Positions 1 to 6,622 of a stretch of 13,194 nucleotides of DNA are shown here, one piece after another. The position numbers and the translations under genes are program-made. The DNA is from DASSUC01 sp035649895 (GTDB lineage Bacteria; Actinomycetota; Actinomycetes; Mycobacteriales; Micromonosporaceae). Numbering within the stretch: the first letter of the stretch is position 1; the number at the start of each line of letters is the position of its first letter. The DNA lies in contig DASRIS010000144.1 of the NCBI GenBank assembly GCA_035649895.1, positions 1 through 13,194 on the forward strand, read 5' to 3'. A model generated the notes under the pieces. It was not told the DNA's origin. It searched no databases and worked only from the letters and a program-made list of their open reading frames with translations.

Positions 1-1
1 C

Positions 2-106
2 GCCGACCTGCGGAAACATGCCCAAGAAATCATGGAAACAGCGGTCTTGGCGATCCAAAGGGGACGCGCGGAGGCGAGACTCGCGGGGACTCCAGGCGGC
101 GGTTAA
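2..106 (+). CDS. possible 3' end of an unknown gene (5' end outside window)
   Basis: A plus-strand frame is open from the window edge (first full codon at base 2) for 34 codons and stops at TAA 104-106. Its end reads MRKH-like helical sequence, ...AIQRGRAEARLAGTPGGG-stop. I do not recognise a family. Third-position G/C is only moderate, lower than in the genes to the right, and several AAA, CAA and GAA codons occur, so this is either an atypical gene end or chance. If real, it converges on ispG and the two stop codons share the palindrome TTAA (103-106), leaving no room for a terminator between them. Another plus frame is also open here, so the call is weak. Confidence 0.3.
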   Translation, partial: ADLRKHAQEIMETAVLAIQRGRAEARLAGTPGGG

Positions 107-1230
107 CCGAAGTCGTCGAGGGTCTTGCCGGACAGTCGGAGCGCTTCCTCGATCAGCGTCTCCACGATTTGCGACTCCGGCACGGTCTTGATGACCTCAC
201 CTTTCACGAAGATCTGGCCCTTGCCGTTGCCCGACGCGACTCCCAGGTCGGCCTCGCGGGCCTCGCCCGGGCCGTTGACCACGCAGCCCATCACGGCGAC
301 CCGCAGCGGCACCGGCAGCCCGTCCAGCCCCGCGGTGACCTCCTCGGCCAGCTTGTAGACGTCGACCTGGGCCCGCCCGCAGGAGGGGCAGGACACGATC
401 TCCAGGCCGCGCTCCTTGAGCCCCAGCGACTCCAGGATCGCGTTGCCGACCTTGACCTCCTCCACCGGAGGCGCGGACAGGGAGACCCGGATCGTGTCGC
501 CGATGCCGTCGGCGAGCAGCGAGCCGAACGCCACGGCGGACTTGACCGTGCCCTGGAAGGCCGGCCCGGCCTCGGTCACGCCCAGGTGCAGTGGGTAGTC
601 GCACCGGTCGGACAGCTGCCGGTACGCCCGGATCATCACCACCGGGTCGTTGTGCTTGACCGAGATCTTGATGTCCTGGAACCCGTGCTCCTCAAAGAGC
701 GAGCACTCCCACAGCGCCGACTCCACCAGCGCCTCGGCCGTCGCCTTGCCGTACTTCGCCAGCAGCCGCGGGTCCAGGGAGCCGGCGTTGACCCCGATCC
801 GGATCGGCACCCGCGCCGCCGCCGCTGCCCTGGCGATCTCGCCCACCTTGTCGTCGAACTTCTTGATGTTGCCGGGGTTGACCCGCACCCCGGCGCAGCC
901 CGCGTCGATCGCCGCGAACACGTACCGGGGCTGGAAGTGGATGTCGGCGATGACCGGGATCTGCGACTTGCGGGCGATCGCCGGCAGCGCCTCCACATCG
1001 TCCTGCGACGGCACGGCCACCCGCACGATCTGGCAGCCAGCGGCGGTGAGCTCGGCGATCTGCTGCAGCGTCGCGTTCACGTCCGCGGTCAGCGTGGTCG
1101 TCATCGACTGCACCGACACCGGCGCGCCCCCGCCCACCGGCACGTTGCCCACCATGAGCTGCCGGGTCTGGCGCCGCCGCGCAAGGGACGGCGGCGGGAG
1201 CGTGGGCATGCCGAGGCTCACTGTGGTCAC
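103..1230 (-). CDS. ispG: 4-hydroxy-3-methylbut-2-enyl diphosphate synthase (IspG/GcpE)
   Basis: IspG reductively opens methylerythritol cyclodiphosphate to HMBPP, the penultimate step of the MEP isoprenoid pathway, using a [4Fe-4S] cluster in the cytoplasm. The product is 375 residues. The N-terminal TIM-barrel part carries the family sequences VQSMTTT and ADIHF and a VRVNPGN segment. The C-terminal cluster domain has CPSC (C281, C284) and GCVVNGPGE (C316, E323), matching the three cysteines and glutamate that bind the cluster in the family. I chose GTG at 1228-1230 because an AGGTGA ribosome binding site lies 7 bases upstream, overlapping the rseP stop, and the protein then begins near the usual family start. 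An ATG at 1279-1281 in the same frame would force a 44-base overlap with rseP. It is the last gene of the GNAT-dxr-rseP-ispG operon. No oddity is seen in the catalytic residues. Confidence 0.96.
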   Translation of the reverse strand: MTTVSLGMPTLPPPSLARRRQTRQLMVGNVPVGGGAPVSVQSMTTTLTADVNATLQQIAELTAAGCQIVRVAVPSQDDVEALPAIARKSQIPVIADIHFQPRYVFAAIDAGCAGVRVNPGNIKKFDDKVGEIARAAAAARVPIRIGVNAGSLDPRLLAKYGKATAEALVESALWECSLFEEHGFQDIKISVKHNDPVVMIRAYRQLSDRCDYPLHLGVTEAGPAFQGTVKSAVAFGSLLADGIGDTIRVSLSAPPVEEVKVGNAILESLGLKERGLEIVSCPSCGRAQVDVYKLAEEVTAGLDGLPVPLRVAVMGCVVNGPGEAREADLGVASGNGKGQIFVKGEVIKTVPESQIVETLIEEALRLSGKTLDDFG

Positions 1231-1237
1231 AGCCGGC

Positions 1238-2512
1238 TCACCTGGCGAAGAGGGTGATCGGGTTGATGATGTCCGCGGCAACGGTCAGCAAGGTGAAACC
1301 CCCGAAAATAAGAATAATTGCGTACGTTACCGGCATAAGCTTGAAGTAGTCGACGCGCCCCGGGTCCGGCCGCCCGAGCCGGGCATAGACCCACGACCGG
1401 GCCCGCTCGAACCAGGCGATCGCGATGTGCCCGCCGTCCAGCGGCAGGATCGGCAGCAGGTTGAAGATGCCGACGAAGAAGTTGAGACCGGCCAGCAGGA
1501 GGAAGAAGGTCGGCCACTCGCCGTAGTCCACCAGCTCCCCGCCGAGCCGGCTGGCGCCCACCACGCTGATCGGCGTCTCCGGGTCCCGGGGCGCTCCGCT
1601 CAGGGCCTCCCACAGCTTCGGGATCTTCTCCGGGAAGGTCTTCAGGGCCGCCATCGTACGGCTGAACATCTCCCCGGTCTGGGTGGTCGCGAGGCCCACC
1701 GCGGCGGCCGGACCGGCGGTCGACGTCGGCACGTGGGGTGAGACGCCGAGGATCCCCACGGTCTCCAGGTCCGCGGCGGTGACCTCGGCGGCGGTCTTGG
1801 TGGGGTCGGTGTCCGGCCGGACCCGCTCGGCGACGGCGATGGTCGCCGGCACCTCACGCCGCGCTCCGTCCCGCTCGACGGTCAGCACCACGCTCCGGTT
1901 GGCCGAGGCGCGGATCGCCTCGGTCGTGGCGGTCCAGCTCGCCGTCTCCCGGCCGTCCACGGCGATGATCACGTCGCCGGCCCGCAGGCCCGCCTGCTTG
2001 GCCGGGCTCGGCGGGGCGGTCGCCGGGTCGCACTCGACCAGCCGCCCGGACTGCTTGTCGAACTGCCACTTCGGGGTGATGCAGTCGGCCACGTCGCTCA
2101 GGGCGGCGCGCTGGGTCGCCAGCTTGTCGCTGTCGGGCAGGGCGACAAAGGCGAAGATGCCCCACAGGATCACGAACCCGAGCACGAAGTGCGCGGCTGA
2201 GCCGGCGGACATCACGACCGTGCGCTTCCAGAGCGGGAAGCGCCACATGGCCCGCGGCTCGTCCGCCGGCTCCACGTCGTCGTCCTGCGGGGTCATGCCG
2301 ACGATCTTCACGAAGCCGCCGAGCGGGATCCCCTTGACGCCGTACTCGGTCTCGCCCCGGCGGAACGACCACAGCGTGGGGCCGAAGCCGACGAAGTACC
2401 GGGTGACCTTCATGCCGAAGGCCTTCGCCGTGGCCATGTGCCCGGCCTCGTGCAGGCAGACGGACACCAGGATGGCGAGCGCGAACAGTGCCGTGCCGAC
2501 GACGAGCGCCAT
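1238..2512 (-). CDS. rip1: M50 site-2 protease, RseP/Rip1 type
   Basis: This is a membrane-embedded zinc metalloprotease that cuts substrates such as anti-sigma factors within the membrane. It has 424 residues. HEAGH at 21-25 in the first transmembrane segment and the NLLPILPLDGGH segment (N351, P354, P357, D359) near the C-terminus supply the zinc ligands and LDG motif of the family. Hydrophobic segments lie near 1-20, 100-124, 335-355 and 395-415. A single PDZ-like region spans about 168-230 (AGLRAGDVIIAVDG). C144 and C161 sit in the extracytoplasmic stretch just before the PDZ and could form a disulfide. The length fits actinobacterial Rip1 with one PDZ rather than two-PDZ E. coli RseP. 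The ATG at 2510-2512 overlaps the dxr stop by one base (TGATG), with a GGAAGGGG ribosome site inside dxr, implying translational coupling. The dxr-rip1-ispG order is that of M. tuberculosis. Substrates cannot be read from this window. Confidence 0.95.
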   Translation of the reverse strand: MALVVGTALFALAILVSVCLHEAGHMATAKAFGMKVTRYFVGFGPTLWSFRRGETEYGVKGIPLGGFVKIVGMTPQDDDVEPADEPRAMWRFPLWKRTVVMSAGSAAHFVLGFVILWGIFAFVALPDSDKLATQRAALSDVADCITPKWQFDKQSGRLVECDPATAPPSPAKQAGLRAGDVIIAVDGRETASWTATTEAIRASANRSVVLTVERDGARREVPATIAVAERVRPDTDPTKTAAEVTAADLETVGILGVSPHVPTSTAGPAAAVGLATTQTGEMFSRTMAALKTFPEKIPKLWEALSGAPRDPETPISVVGASRLGGELVDYGEWPTFFLLLAGLNFFVGIFNLLPILPLDGGHIAIAWFERARSWVYARLGRPDPGRVDYFKLMPVTYAIILIFGGFTLLTVAADIINPITLFAR

Positions 2513-3720
2513 CAAGCCCCTTCCGCCGATGCGATGATCTGACGGGCCCGCACGCGCGCCCACTCCTCGGCGGCGAGCACCTCCTCGACGGTACCTGGTA
2601 CCCCAAAGTCGGGCGCGTCGGACAGGACCTGGGCCACGATGTCGACGATCCCCAGGAACGGCAGCCGGGAGCCGAGGAAGGCCGCCACGCACTCCTCGTT
2701 CGCCGCGTTGTAGACCGCCGGCCGGCAGCGGCCGGCCGCCCCGGCCGCCTTGGCCAGCGCCACCGCAGGGAAGGCGGCCTGGTCCAGCGGGTAGAGCTGC
2801 CAGGTGTGCGCGGTGGTCCAGTCGACCGCCGCGGCAGCCTCGGGCACCCGGTCCGGCCAGCCCATCGCCAGCGCGATCGGCAGCCGCATGTCCGGCGGGC
2901 TGGCCTGGGCGAGGGCGGAGCCGTCGGCGAACTCGACCAGCGAGTGCAGCACCGACTGCGGGTGGACCACCACCTCGATCCGGTCGTACGCCACGCCGAA
3001 CAGCTCGTGCGCCTCGATGACCTCCAGGCCCTTGTTCACCAGCGTCGCGCTGTTGACGGTGACGACCGGCCCCATGTCCCAGGTCGGGTGCCTCAGCGCC
3101 TGGGCCGGGGTCACGGTGGCCAGCTCGTCGCGGCGGCGGCCCCGGAACGGGCCCCCGCTGGCGGTCAGCACCAGCCGCCGTACCTCCGCGGCGGCGCCTC
3201 CGCGCAGGCACTGGGCCAGCGCCGAGTGCTCCGAGTCCACCGGGACCAGCTGCCCCGGCCGCTGCACCGCGGCGTGGACCAGCGGGCCGCCGGCCACCAG
3301 CGACTCCTTGTTGGCCAGCGCCAAGGTACGGCCGGCGCGCAGCGCCGCGAGCGTGGGGGCCAGGCCCAGCGAGCCGACCACGCCGTTGACCACGGTGTGG
3401 CACGGCCAGGCCGCCAGCTCCGCCATGGCGTCCGGCCCGGCCAGGATCTTCGGGATGCGGAACCGGCCGGCGGCGTACCCCTGCCGGCTCGCCTCGGCGT
3501 AGAAGGCCAGCTGGAGGTCTTGCGCGGCGGATGCGCGGGCCACGCCCACCACCTCGACGCCGTGCTCGAGCGCCTGGGCCGCGAGCAGCGCGACGTTGCC
3601 GCCGCCGGCACCGAGCCCGACCACCCGGAACCGGTCCGGGTTGCGCCGCACGATGTCCAGCGCCTGGGTGCCGATCGAGCCGGTCGAGCCGAGCAGCACG
3701 ATCTCGCGGGCGGTGGTCAC
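2512..3720 (-). CDS. dxr: 1-deoxy-D-xylulose 5-phosphate reductoisomerase (Dxr/IspC)
   Basis: Dxr converts DXP to MEP with NADPH and a divalent metal, the first committed step of the MEP pathway. The 402-residue protein has the NADPH-binding GSTGSIGTQ at 11-19, ANKES at 136-140 (K138), metal ligands in DSEH (D162, E164) and E233, the ASGG loop (S188), HPTWDMG (H211) and the NK pair at 229-230. All catalytic residues expected from the E. coli enzyme are present, and the length is normal. The start is GTG at 3718-3720, which places GSTGSIG at its usual distance from the N-terminus. The start codon overlaps the stop of the upstream acetyltransferase gene in GTGA, while the ribosome site is poor, so translation probably depends on coupling. 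The downstream rseP gene is coupled in turn. Confidence 0.97.
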   Translation of the reverse strand: MTTAREIVLLGSTGSIGTQALDIVRRNPDRFRVVGLGAGGGNVALLAAQALEHGVEVVGVARASAAQDLQLAFYAEASRQGYAAGRFRIPKILAGPDAMAELAAWPCHTVVNGVVGSLGLAPTLAALRAGRTLALANKESLVAGGPLVHAAVQRPGQLVPVDSEHSALAQCLRGGAAAEVRRLVLTASGGPFRGRRRDELATVTPAQALRHPTWDMGPVVTVNSATLVNKGLEVIEAHELFGVAYDRIEVVVHPQSVLHSLVEFADGSALAQASPPDMRLPIALAMGWPDRVPEAAAAVDWTTAHTWQLYPLDQAAFPAVALAKAAGAAGRCRPAVYNAANEECVAAFLGSRLPFLGIVDIVAQVLSDAPDFGVPGTVEEVLAAEEWARVRARQIIASAEGA

Positions 3721-4391
3721 CGGCTCATTGTCCCGGATTGGTCAACGTCGACCTCGGTCGCCGGCCGGTCGCCTCCGGCCGGCGGTCGACCGGTCTCGGT
3801 AGCCGACCTGTCGGCCGCGATGGCTGGCCGGGCGGCCGCGGTAGCCGACCGGGCGGCCGCGGTGGCTGGCCGGTCAATGCGGAACGCCTCGACCGGTACG
3901 CCGTACCAGCGCTCGGTACGGCCCAGCGGGGTCATGCCCAGCCGCCGGCACACCGCGAGCGACGCGGCGTTGTCCGGCCGGACCACGGCGTAGACCTCGG
4001 TCAGCCCGGCGCGGAAGCCCCGCTCGACCGCACCGCGGGCGGACTCGGTGGCGTACCCGTGGCCCCACGAGTCCGGGTGCAGGTGCCAGCCCACCTCGAC
4101 CTCTCCGGCACCGTTCGGCAGCGGCTTGAACAGCACCGTGCCCGCGACCAGGCCGGTGCCCCGCGGCTGCACCGCCCAGGCGCCGTACCGCCCGCCGCTG
4201 GCCGAGTGCAGCTCCCGCCACCGGCGTACCACGCCGGGCGCCTGGTCGCGGGAGGCCATCGCCTGGGGCTGCGCGCCCAGCCAGCGCGCCACCTCCCAGC
4301 GGGAGTAGATGTCATAGATACGGTCCAGATCGGCCGGCTCGTCGGTCCACTCGCGGACCACGAGCCGGTCCGTCTGGAACACCTCGGTCAC
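3717..4391 (-). CDS. GNAT-family N-acetyltransferase with heptad-repeat tail
   Basis: This 224-residue protein is an acetyl-CoA-dependent acyltransferase of the RimJ/RimL-like GNAT type; its substrate is unknown. The beginning (TDRLVVREWTDEPADLDRIY) is typical of the group. EVEVGWHLHPDSWGHGYATE at about 97-116 is the central strand plus acetyl-CoA pyrophosphate-binding loop (family pattern Q/RxxGxG/A, here WGHGYA). VRPDNAASLAVCRRLGM at 137-153 is the conserved C-terminal helix motif. Residues 174-215 are an appended low-complexity tail of six heptads beginning with Arg (see the repeat entry). The start is GTG 4389-4391 with a strong AAGGAGA ribosome site at 4398-4404, 6 bases away. It is the first gene of the dxr operon and overlaps dxr by 4 bases. 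M. tuberculosis also has a GNAT gene at this locus, but downstream of ispG, so equivalence is uncertain. Confidence 0.88.
   Translation of the reverse strand: MTEVFQTDRLVVREWTDEPADLDRIYDIYSRWEVARWLGAQPQAMASRDQAPGVVRRWRELHSASGGRYGAWAVQPRGTGLVAGTVLFKPLPNGAGEVEVGWHLHPDSWGHGYATESARGAVERGFRAGLTEVYAVVRPDNAASLAVCRRLGMTPLGRTERWYGVPVEAFRIDRPATAAARSATAAARPAIAADRSATETGRPPAGGDRPATEVDVDQSGTMSR
3747..3872 (-). repeat. 21-base tandem repeat coding a six-heptad Arg/Ala-rich tail
   Basis: The 3' end of the acetyltransferase gene is a 21-base periodic repeat. In protein it reads six heptads: RPATAAA, RSATAAA, RPAIAAD, RSATETG, RPPAGGD, RPATEVD (residues 174-215). The DNA copies at 3799-3819, 3820-3840, 3841-3861 and the partial copy at 3862-3873 are the most similar; the copies nearest dxr have diverged. 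The GNAT fold ends before this region, so the tail is an add-on that probably grew by slippage or unequal recombination. It could be disordered or a basic/acidic contact segment; no function is visible. Confidence 0.85.
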
Positions 4392-4397
4392 GCCGTG

Positions 4398-4404
4398 TCT
4401 CCTT
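4398..4404 (-). promoter_or_regulatory. ribosome binding site of the acetyltransferase gene, abutting repeat copy A
   Basis: On the minus strand this reads AAGGAGA, a near-ideal Shine-Dalgarno sequence 6 bases before the GTG at 4389-4391. Its AAG is the last part of repeat copy A, so the repeat runs directly into the translation initiation region of the operon's first gene. Confidence 0.75.
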
Positions 4405-4512
4405 AGCCGTGCCCTCGCGGCCCTCGCTCCGCTCGGTGCACTCGGTCACGGCAGGGCCTTCTTAGCCGTGCCCTCGCGGCCCTCGCTTCGCTCGGTGCGC
4501 TCGGTCACGGCA
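4402..4512. repeat. duplicated 52-base intergenic element with internal 9-base periodicity
   Basis: Copies at 4402-4453 (A) and 4461-4512 (B) are identical at 50 of 52 positions with a 59-base offset. Each is bounded by an inverted repeat, GCCGTG...CACGGC, so each RNA copy could fold into a hairpin. Inside each copy the minus strand shows four 9-base units on the pattern GAG-S-G-NNN-C: in copy B GAGCGCACC, GAGCGAAGC, GAGGGCCGC, GAGGGCACG (4467-4502). Copy B begins 12 bases after the stop of the PhoX-like gene, and copy A ends at the ribosome site of the acetyltransferase gene. It could act as a terminator, an mRNA-end stabiliser or a dispersed intergenic repeat. I recall GAGCGAAGCGAG-type sequences between genes of actinobacteria, but cannot check copy number here. 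Confidence 0.85.
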
Positions 4513-4524
4513 CCCGACGCTACC

Positions 4525-5679
4525 TCAGCTGCGGAACGGCCCGCGGACCTCGTAGGTGACCCCGTTGGCCGGGTTGTTGGTCGTGCCGCGCTGGGAGGAG
4601 AAGTAGAGCCGGGACCCGTCCGGCGAGAAGGCCGGGCCGGTGATCTCGGAGCCGCTGTGGCCCAGGATGCGCAGGAACGGGGCGACCACGCCGGCCGGCG
4701 TGATCACGTTGATCTCCATGTTGCCGCCGTCCTCGGCCACGAACAGGTCTCCGGAGGACGCCCCGGTGATGTTGTCCACCCCGGTCAGCGGCGCCGCGCC
4801 GCCGGGCACCAGCGAGTCGTCGTACGCGATGTCCAGGCGCTGCAGGGCCGCGTCGTACGCCCAGACCCGGTTGTCGCCCTTGGTGGTGAAGTAGCAGATG
4901 CCGGCCGCGTAGTAGCAGCCCTCGCCACCGTTGAACCGCTTGGCCCCGGAGACCTGGTAGCGGGTGGGCACCGGGAAGCCGTCGCGGTCCGGGATGGCCC
5001 GCCAGCTGACCGGGCCGGTGTCGGCGGAGGCGACCAGCACCTCGAGCGTGCCGTTGGCCAGGTCGCCCCAGACGTCCGGGCGGAACCGGTAGAACCGGCC
5101 GTCGGACTCGTCCTCGGTGAGGTAGACCACGCGTCGGACCGGGTCGCACGCGGCCGCCTCGTGCGCGAAGCGCCCCATCCGCGACCGCTGCACCGCGCTG
5201 CGCCCGCCCTGCGGGTACGTCTCGTAGACCGCGCCCAGCGGCTGCTCCTCGCAGGATAGCCAGGTGCCCCACGGGGTCGCGCCGCCAGCGCAGTTCAGGT
5301 TCGTGCCGGAGAGGATATTGTACGCCGAGGCGACCGAGCCGTCGGACCGGAACCGCACCGCCGACGCCCCGCCGACGAACGGCACCTCGGAGTTGGAGAC
5401 GTAGATCCAGCCCGTGCCGTCGACGAAGCAGGCGCCGCCGTCCGGGGCAGAGTGCCACAGGTAGCCGGTGCCCGGGACAAACTGGTTGGAGCGCGCGATG
5501 ACCCGGCTGGTGAAGCCGGCGGGCAGCTGGATGCCGTTGGCGTCGGCGGCGAGCAGGTCCCCGTACGGGCTCGGACCCGGCTGTGCCGGCGCGGCGAAGG
5601 CCTCCTGCCACAGTGCGCCGGAGAACGCGACGGTTCCGGCCGACACGACGGCAGCGCGCAGCATGGTACGACGGTTCAT
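4525..5679 (-). CDS. Tat-exported PhoX / DUF839 family protein
   Basis: The 384-residue product belongs to the PhoX-type phosphatase family (DUF839), whose characterised members are exported calcium- and iron-dependent phosphatases. The N-terminus NRRTMLR followed by a hydrophobic stretch and an AFA-A type cleavage region near residue 30 is a twin-arginine signal peptide. Blocks in order are SNSEVP (95-100), TPWGTWLSCEE (135-145, with the cysteine that binds iron in PhoX), GRFAHEAAACDP (169-180), VYLTEDE (185-191), NGGEGCYY (250-257), VAEDGGN (314-320) and GPAFSPDGSRLYFSSQRG near the end, consistent with a beta-propeller. It is shorter than many PhoX proteins, so true phosphatase activity is an inference. 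The ATG at 5677-5679 has a GGGAGG ribosome site 5 bases upstream. It stands alone between an intergenic region and the repeat element, so it is probably monocistronic. Phosphate control is plausible, but no classical PHO box is seen. Confidence 0.85.
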   Translation of the reverse strand: MNRRTMLRAAVVSAGTVAFSGALWQEAFAAPAQPGPSPYGDLLAADANGIQLPAGFTSRVIARSNQFVPGTGYLWHSAPDGGACFVDGTGWIYVSNSEVPFVGGASAVRFRSDGSVASAYNILSGTNLNCAGGATPWGTWLSCEEQPLGAVYETYPQGGRSAVQRSRMGRFAHEAAACDPVRRVVYLTEDESDGRFYRFRPDVWGDLANGTLEVLVASADTGPVSWRAIPDRDGFPVPTRYQVSGAKRFNGGEGCYYAAGICYFTTKGDNRVWAYDAALQRLDIAYDDSLVPGGAAPLTGVDNITGASSGDLFVAEDGGNMEINVITPAGVVAPFLRILGHSGSEITGPAFSPDGSRLYFSSQRGTTNNPANGVTYEVRGPFRS

Positions 5680-5720
5680 ACTGGCCTCCCCAGGACGTTG
5701 GTCGATGCGTCGTGGGGATC

Positions 5721-5749
5721 ACCGTAGCCCACCCGTATCGACCGGAACA
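5721..5749 (-). promoter_or_regulatory. weak promoter candidate for the PhoX-like gene
   Basis: On the minus strand TGTTCC (5744-5749) and TACGGT (5721-5726) are separated by 17 bases. The second fits the TANNNT pattern of actinobacterial vegetative -10 boxes; the first is a poor -35. Transcription would start about 35 bases before the ATG. This is pattern matching only. Confidence 0.25.
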
Positions 5750-5780
5750 GATGTTGAGCGGCACCGGGGCGGCTGCCGGC

Positions 5781-5811
5781 TCTCCGCGGTTCCCGGGTCT
5801 CCGCGTTCCCG
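5781..5811. repeat. imperfect direct repeat upstream of the PhoX-like gene
   Basis: TCTCCGCGGTTCCCG (5781-5795) is followed by TCTCCGCGTTCCCG (5798-5811), a 17-base spacing with one base missing in the second copy. It lies about 100 bases upstream of the PhoX-like start and about 65 bases before the plus-strand frame at 5878. It could be an operator. The spacing does not fit the 11-base units of a Streptomyces PHO box. Confidence 0.4.
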
Positions 5812-5877
5812 CGCTACGCATCACAACTGGCCGGTGCCGTAGGCAACCGCCTGCCAGCCCACCAGCCAGGAGCACCG

Positions 5878-6015
5878 ATGTGCCAGGCGAAGGGCGGCAG
5901 GTACGACTTCACCGGGTCCAACGAGCTGGGCCCGGCGTGGCACTCCTGGTGGGCGTACATGCGGGCCGCGGGACGCCACCCAGGCCGGCACCCGGTCCTG
6001 ATGGCGACCGGCCTA
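5878..6015 (+). other. plus-strand coding-like segment, possibly a small or broken gene
   Basis: An ATG at 5878 has a good AGGAG ribosome site (5869-5873, 4 bases before the start). The first roughly 30 codons (MCQAKGGRYDFTGSNELGPA, then WHSWWAYMRAAGRH) have almost exclusively G or C in the third position, as real genes here do. I do not recognise a family. The problem is the 3' end: the frame stays open to TAG at 6646-6648, but from 6013 onward it runs opposite the Uma2 gene, which is well supported. The visible 46 codons could therefore be the start of a gene truncated or frameshifted when the Uma2/CMAH-like block arrived, a short protein whose stop has been lost, or chance. The end coordinate given marks where overlap with the Uma2 gene begins, not a stop codon. 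Confidence 0.35.
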
Positions 6016-6600
6016 GGCCCCGTCCTCGACGAGCCGGGCCGGGTCGATGGAGAAGTCGAACGGTTCCCGCATCACGAACGGGGTGCCGGCCGGTGCCACC
6101 ACGGCCGGCCGGTACTCCCCGTCGACCAGCTCGTGCAGGAAGAACACCGGATCCTCACCACGAAACTCGACCCGCAGGAAGTGCCCGATCTTCTCGCGTG
6201 CGTACACCTGGGGGTACTCGAAGCGGTCCTTACGCTTGCTGCCGGCGGACATGATCTCGACGACCAGCACTGCATCCTGAGCTGGGACCCAGACCTTCTC
6301 CTCGTCCGGGGGCCGGATGACCACGATGTCCGGACTGGTCAGGTCGTCGCCGCAGACCATGTTGATCTCGGGGTAGGCCGCCAGCCCGACGCGACGCGCG
6401 GCCCGATGGAGCTCGTACAGCAGCTCCCGGAGCGCGGCCTGGTGCCGGGTCGAAGGGCGTGGCGACACGACAAGACTCCCGTCCAGAACCTCGATGGTCA
6501 TCCCGGTGGTCTCGGGCAGCTCCGCCACGGCCCGCTGGGCGGTCCATCGTCCGGGGGCGACATAGACCCCGTCGCCGCGCCCGACCGGCGCCTCGCTCAT
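6013..6600 (-). CDS. Uma2-family (DUF820) restriction-endonuclease-like protein
   Basis: The 195-residue protein has the Uma2/DUF820 layout, a PD-(D/E)XK nuclease-type fold common in cyanobacteria and actinobacteria and mostly uncharacterised. Visible features are the early helix block ending MTIEVLDGSLVVSPRPSTRHQ (34-54), the SPDIVVI strand with D91, the VVEIMSAGSKRKDR strand-loop with E115 and K122/K124, then YAREKIGHFLRVEF (133-146). D91, E115 and a following lysine form the expected catalytic set, so it is probably intact. The ATG at 6598-6600 has AAGGTGG (6607-6613) 6 bases upstream. It begins 22 bases after the end of the CMAH-like gene on the same strand, so the two are probably cotranscribed. 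Target and biological role are unknown; many family members are multi-copy genes without clear context. Confidence 0.87.
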   Translation of the reverse strand: MSEAPVGRGDGVYVAPGRWTAQRAVAELPETTGMTIEVLDGSLVVSPRPSTRHQAALRELLYELHRAARRVGLAAYPEINMVCGDDLTSPDIVVIRPPDEEKVWVPAQDAVLVVEIMSAGSKRKDRFEYPQVYAREKIGHFLRVEFRGEDPVFFLHELVDGEYRPAVVAPAGTPFVMREPFDFSIDPARLVEDGA

Positions 6601-6622
6601 CGCCGCACCACCTTAACGGGGG

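Noticed and set aside
169..1257. Long open plus-strand frames opposite ispG, dxr, the CMAH-like gene and the DivIVA-repeat/rlmN genes
   Set aside because: They mirror strongly biased GC-rich genes, encode Arg/His/Pro/Gly-rich sequence without recognisable domains, and lack supporting ribosome sites.
2590..2602. GGTACC-T-GGTACC double palindrome
   Set aside because: It lies within conserved dxr coding sequence (VPGTVEE) and is explained by codon choice for Val-Pro-Gly-Thr-Val.
2513..3403. Upstream extension of the rseP reading frame far into dxr
   Set aside because: The extension is out-of-frame dxr sequence. The HEAGH-containing first helix starts naturally at the ATG of the TGATG overlap.
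4402..4512. CRISPR-like array
   Set aside because: Only two copies, 7-base spacing, no unique spacers and no cas genes nearby.
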